Positions 34,006 to 36,198 of a stretch of 36,198 nucleotides of DNA are shown here, piece after piece. The notes beneath the pieces were generated by a model that worked only from the letters and a program-made list of their open reading frames with translations, had not been told where the DNA came from and made no database searches. A program made the position numbers and the translations under genes. The stretch lies in NCBI GenBank assembly GCA_949751835.1, contig CATKHK010000168.1, forward strand, positions 1-36,198, written 5' to 3'. The stretch's first letter is position 1; every line of letters begins with the position of its first letter. This stretch comes from Blepharisma japonicum (taxonomy: Eukaryota; Ciliophora; Heterotrichea; Heterotrichida; Blepharismidae).

Positions 34006-35031
34006 TTAAATTATCACTCTAAAAAATCCCCTAGCTATTAAAATTTGACTATATACAGAGATAAAATTTAATAAGCGCTGCTGCTGAACAGCACCATTGG
34101 ATTTCCCATCTTCTGGATAAATTAAAGCATCCTTTGTCCCTAGAGAGGCCAATATAAGCATTGCTTCTTTTAAAACCCAAAATTCTCCTCATAGATTTTC
34201 AACTAAATAGTAAGCTAAATATAGAGCATATGTAAAAAATATAATTAAAGCATAAATCTGGCATATTTTTCATAGAATGTTCTCAATATGGATGCATTTT
34301 GTGCGTTTTTCTTTAAGTTCTATATAAGTTAATTTAAGATGCTCACAAATGCATATATAGCAAATCAGAAAATAAAAAAGTAGCAAGCCCGCTATTAAAA
34401 CTGAAAAACAAAAATTTAGGAATAATGATGATATATCAGAAATATCAAAATTATTGTAAAAAATTCGTTTTAGAGCAAAAATTGTTGCAGATATCATAAG
34501 ATAAATATATCCCACAATAATTTTAGACAAATATTTATTTCTTATGTCATAATAAATGATCTTAATAAGTGTTAATATAAATAGTCCAATAGCTATTGCA
34601 TATAATATCAAATACTCATTGTTTAATGCTGAAACATTGTAAAGCAAGTAGAAAATAGGATTTATCATTGCAAATATGGAAGATCAATATGCTGCCTTTT
34701 CTTGAGTATGATTATATACAATAACTAGGGATGCAAATCCTGATATTCAAAATCCATATAAATAAATTGAGCTTGAATATTGAAGGAAATTAAGAAATCA
34801 GCTTCATAAGATTCTTAAATAGTTCGTAGGATTAGTTATACTGAGAGTTTCTTCATAGAGAGAAATGTCTTCTTGATAAGCTTCAAAAAATGCTAAAGGG
34901 GTATAGTTGATAAAAAATAAGAAAAAACAATAATAAGCAATTTTTTCTCGATCTATAGCTGGCGATAAAAATCTTGCAGCATAAAATAAGTCAAAAATGA
35001 TCAAGCACAGAAGAGTAATCAAAATTACCAT
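34006..35031 (-). CDS. Family A multi-pass membrane protein, divergent subgroup
   Basis: The 342-codon frame runs from ATG 35029-35031 to TAA 34006-34008. It represents a subgroup otherwise seen only as pseudogenes (21393-22167, 24197-24724): DREKIAYYC near the start, YGFWISGFA, INPIFYLLYNVSALNNEY, IIYYDIRNKYLSK, DISSLFLNFCFSV, KEKRTKCIHIENIL and an altered tail IYPEDGKSNGAVQQQ. The basic and hydrophobic pattern is unchanged from the main group. Its upstream GTPase neighbour is the intact B-I' gene at 35292, making this the one pair in the window with an A and an adjacent B both open. Confidence 0.9.
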
Positions 35032-35291
35032 TTCAGGCGATTTCTTTATAAATTTATCTAAAAAAAAGAATAGAATTAATATTTTGTTTTAAAAAATTCC
35101 GGTGTTATGTGACTCCAATAAACAATTTATATAACAATAATAAGATATATTATTTTAGAGATCTGATAACTTTTTGAGATAAATTAGTCAAGAAAATATT
35201 GATGCTTAAATTCTGATTAAATATAAAATTCTATGCTAAAGCTAGAATTTTATAACCTAATAAATGTTGTTTGATTTTTTAACCTTATTTA

Positions 35292-35859
35292 TTATCTGCC
35301 CCTTGAATTTAAATCATTTAGAATAGTTTCACATAACATCCGAAAAGTATTTTCTATATTAAAACCTGTATATGCAGATGTTTCAATATAAAAAATTCCC
35401 CATTCATCAGCTATTTTTTTAGCCTCTTCATATGAGACTTCTCTTTCATCTTCTAAATCAGATTTATTTCCTACAAGGATTATCAAAGGCCTACTTGAAT
35501 TATTTTTAATATAGCTCATAAATAGCTTCACATCATCAAGGGAACTTCTATCAGCTACGCTAAATATAAGGAGAAACCCTAGAGTATTTTGATAATAAGA
35601 AATAGTTGTAGCTCTATATCTCATATCTCCACTTGTGTCTCATGCTTGCAAAACAGAGGCGCCATCTATGTTGGTTGCATCGTATTTACTTATATATTTG
35701 ACTTTCTATAGTAGAAAATACAAAATCTATGCCGATTGTGGGTATGTATGTATTGCTAAAAACGTCATCAAAATATTTAACAAAAATTGCTGTTTTTCCA
35801 GTGCCAGAGTTTCCTATAATGCAAAGTTTAATCACGCTGCTTAAGACTTACTGATCCAT
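35292..35859 (-). CDS. Rab-like small GTPase, subgroup B-I'
   Basis: It starts at ATG 35857-35859 and ends at TAA near 35292. Introns are GTAAGTCTTAAGCAG (35837-35851) and GTATTTTCTACTATAG (35706-35721). The product is 178 residues. GNSGTGKT 11-18, PTIGIDFKVKYI, LQAWDTSGDMRYRA, NKSD (Cys to Ser), ETSAY. Switch II Gln is Asp; the tail ends LNSRGR without cysteine. It is close to 24913-25483. The intergenic gap to the A gene downstream is 260 nt. Confidence 0.9.
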
Positions 35860-36105
35860 TTTATAAAAACTTTTATTTATTATCAGTCCACTTTCTCATT
35901 AATTATAATTCTTACGACAAAAATGGCTATGCCTCTCCATTTCATTCTTTTTCTAACTTAATTGCAATATCAATAAAAGTATGACAAAAATGTTTTGCTT
36001 ATGATTTTCGACGCTTTGAGAAGTCATAAAAACAGTAGCCTGAGTTAAATAAAGATCAATGTACAGTCAATATATCAATCATAGAATTATTCCTAACCTA
36101 ACCTA
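35860..36105. other. Upstream flank of last GTPase
   Basis: The first ~100 bp match 25484-25560. The rest is unique and holds a short cctaacctaacct run near 36092. No gene is seen. Confidence 0.4.
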
Positions 36106-36198
36106 TTAAATTATGGCCATAAGACTATTTCAGTCTGACCTTTCCCAATTGAAACTAAACTTTTTCCTTATCTTCCATGCTTGTGTTGATCCCATCTT
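36106..36198 (-). CDS. Possible 3' end of a gene entering from the right edge
   Basis: A 30-codon frame open to the window edge ends at TAA 36106-36108. With TGA as Trp it reads MGSTQAWKIRK then a Trp-rich segment. It is less AT-rich than the flanks. It has no similarity to family A or B that I can see, and so short a frame may be chance. Confidence 0.22.

Noticed and set aside
36091-36105. Telomere-like cctaacctaacct run
   Set aside because: Only two imperfect units inside unique sequence; not a telomere array.
1-36198. Mollicute or mitochondrial origin (both also use UGA=Trp)
   Set aside because: Rab-like GTPases, mini-introns, TPR and kelch proteins and sparse non-coding spacers are eukaryotic nuclear features.
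1-36198. CRISPR array, transposase or rRNA genes
   Set aside because: No regular short spaced repeats, transposase motifs or rRNA-like conserved sequence were seen on either strand.

Overview
The window looks like nuclear DNA of a heterotrich ciliate, most like Blepharisma. It is very AT-rich. In-frame TGA occurs again and again where paralogues or protein families need tryptophan (for example WDTSG in the GTPases and LWG in a glycosylase-like domain), while TAA and TAG still end genes. The small-GTPase genes read through only if tiny GT...AG introns of 15 or 16 nt are removed. UGA=Trp plus 15/16-nt introns is, from general knowledge, the Blepharisma pattern; Stentor keeps UGA as stop, and Condylostoma and Loxodes reassign UAA/UAG. 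The species is inference. All supported genes lie on the minus strand, so transcription runs from high to low coordinates.

The window is a tandemly amplified, partly decayed array of two gene families. Family A encodes a multi-pass membrane protein of about 340 residues that I do not recognise. Eight copies are intact (1884-2897, 3402-4430, 5102-6127, 8168-9193, 17851-18876, 22306-23331, 29187-30212, 34006-35031) and six are broken or partial. Family B encodes Rab-like small GTPases of 178-191 residues. Seven copies are intact (6936-7509, 10729-11320, 20444-21041, 24913-25483, 31683-32283, 32738-33344, 35292-35859) and about nine are pseudogenes or relics. The repeating unit, in transcription order, is (B-III) - B-I - flank blocks S/T - B-II - A - block R, about 3.5 kb. 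Full copies are near 7.8-11.3, 17.5-21.0 and 28.8-32.3 kb, with a shorter one at 5.1-7.5 kb. Every B-II copy is disabled, although the A and B-I members of the same units stay open.

Three other genes interrupt the array. One is an 886-residue zinc-finger/TPR protein (12838-15498). The other two are tandem copies of a gene that joins a kelch-like propeller to a domain resembling family-1 uracil-DNA glycosylase without its catalytic residues (26181-27766, interrupted by a 74-nt insert, and 27839-28815, truncated).

The intact GTPases keep the P-loop and the NKxD motif (NKSD in one). All lack the switch II glutamine (Asp or Asn instead) and all end without a cysteine prenylation tail, so as a group they look like slow-hydrolysing GTPases held to membranes, if at all, by a partner. 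Their repeated linkage to a multi-span membrane protein suggests a membrane-GTPase pair, but this is inference from position only. Coordinates of open genes are exact as read by eye; limits of relics and repeat blocks are approximate.
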